This document shows positions 63,805 through 64,000 of a stretch of 64,000 bases of DNA, piece after piece; the stretch's first letter is position 1, and each line of letters begins with the position of its first letter. A model generated the notes under the pieces. The model searched no databases, was not told where the DNA came from, and was given only the letters and a program-made list of their open reading frames with translations. Source of the stretch: Monoplex corrugatus (Eukaryota; Mollusca; Gastropoda; Littorinimorpha; Ranellidae); contig CM060312.1 of NCBI GenBank assembly GCA_030674185.1, positions 51,526,807 through 51,590,806 of the forward strand, read 5' to 3'. The position numbers and the translations under genes are program-made.

Positions 63805-64000
63805 GTGAAAATATAGACAGCTGTAACTTATTGAAGTTTGTGTTGATGCTTGTTATATTTATTTTTTTTAAATTGGGGCCTACACACAACCAAGTAGAAC
63901 ATAAATGAACACATGTTTGTTGCCAGGACAAATACACAGACATGAATGTAATTCTGTGTAGGCACATGCAAAACCGACATATTCCCACCCACCCTTTCTC
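63805..64000. other. AMT intron 2, cut by the window edge
   Basis: No further exon before the end. Confidence 0.6.

Overview
This 64 kb window is from an animal nuclear genome. Genes are split into short exons by long introns with GT-AG junctions. The DNA is AT-rich and full of microsatellites, non-LTR retrotransposons and TA- or TTAA-targeting DNA transposons. The gene content and repeat types fit a lophotrochozoan, plausibly a gastropod mollusc; that is an inference. No prokaryotic, organellar or CRISPR signal was seen.

Three conserved genes can be assembled exon by exon with consistent intron phases. (1) Plus strand, 7305-16161: the last six coding exons of a selenophosphate synthetase (selenide, water dikinase; most like the SEPHS2 type), stop at 16159-16161, poly(A) signal at 16589. 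The upstream exon(s) carrying the catalytic Sec/Cys region were not found. (2) Minus strand, 60090-30448: a complete ING3 (inhibitor of growth 3, NuA4/TIP60 complex) in ten coding exons, 405 codons plus stop, from a tiny first exon (MLYLEDYLE) to the PHD finger. (3) Plus strand, 60703 to the window end: the first two coding exons of the mitochondrial glycine-cleavage T protein (aminomethyltransferase, AMT). ING3 and AMT are head to head across about 610 bp. The SPS gene and ING3 converge across about 14 kb of repeat-filled DNA.

The rest is largely transposons, many placed exactly because a related copy elsewhere in the window shows the uninterrupted sequence or because target duplications are visible. 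At 1.7-4.7 kb a Tc1 element sits inside a TTAA-bounded element that sits inside an older repeat; the two uninterrupted relatives are at 25.5-26.2 kb and 21.1-21.7 kb. At 32.0-34.3 kb, in an ING3 intron, one piggyBac-type element sits inside another, and both split a minisatellite at a TTAA. Other entries are an internally deleted piggyBac element (26.9-28.3 kb), palindromic TTAA MITEs (35.1, 46.9 kb), a TTAA element in an SPS intron (13.8 kb), hAT-like elements with 6-bp duplications (41.5, 49.4 kb), a 4-bp-duplication TIR element (45.0 kb), a pogo-like element inside a dead RTE-like element (48.3 kb), a mariner remnant (46 kb), several copies of a non-LTR family with a TGA-repeat 3' tail, and two CR1/L2-like 3' halves in ING3 intron 1.

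The three genes act in separate processes: selenium donor synthesis, histone acetyltransferase targeting, and mitochondrial glycine/one-carbon metabolism. No new multigene system is evident. The most unusual content is the transposon stratigraphy, a minisatellite that places about a dozen AATAAA hexamers in the sense strand of an SPS intron, a motif-rich array in ING3 intron 1, and nuclear-receptor-like half sites beside the AMT start.
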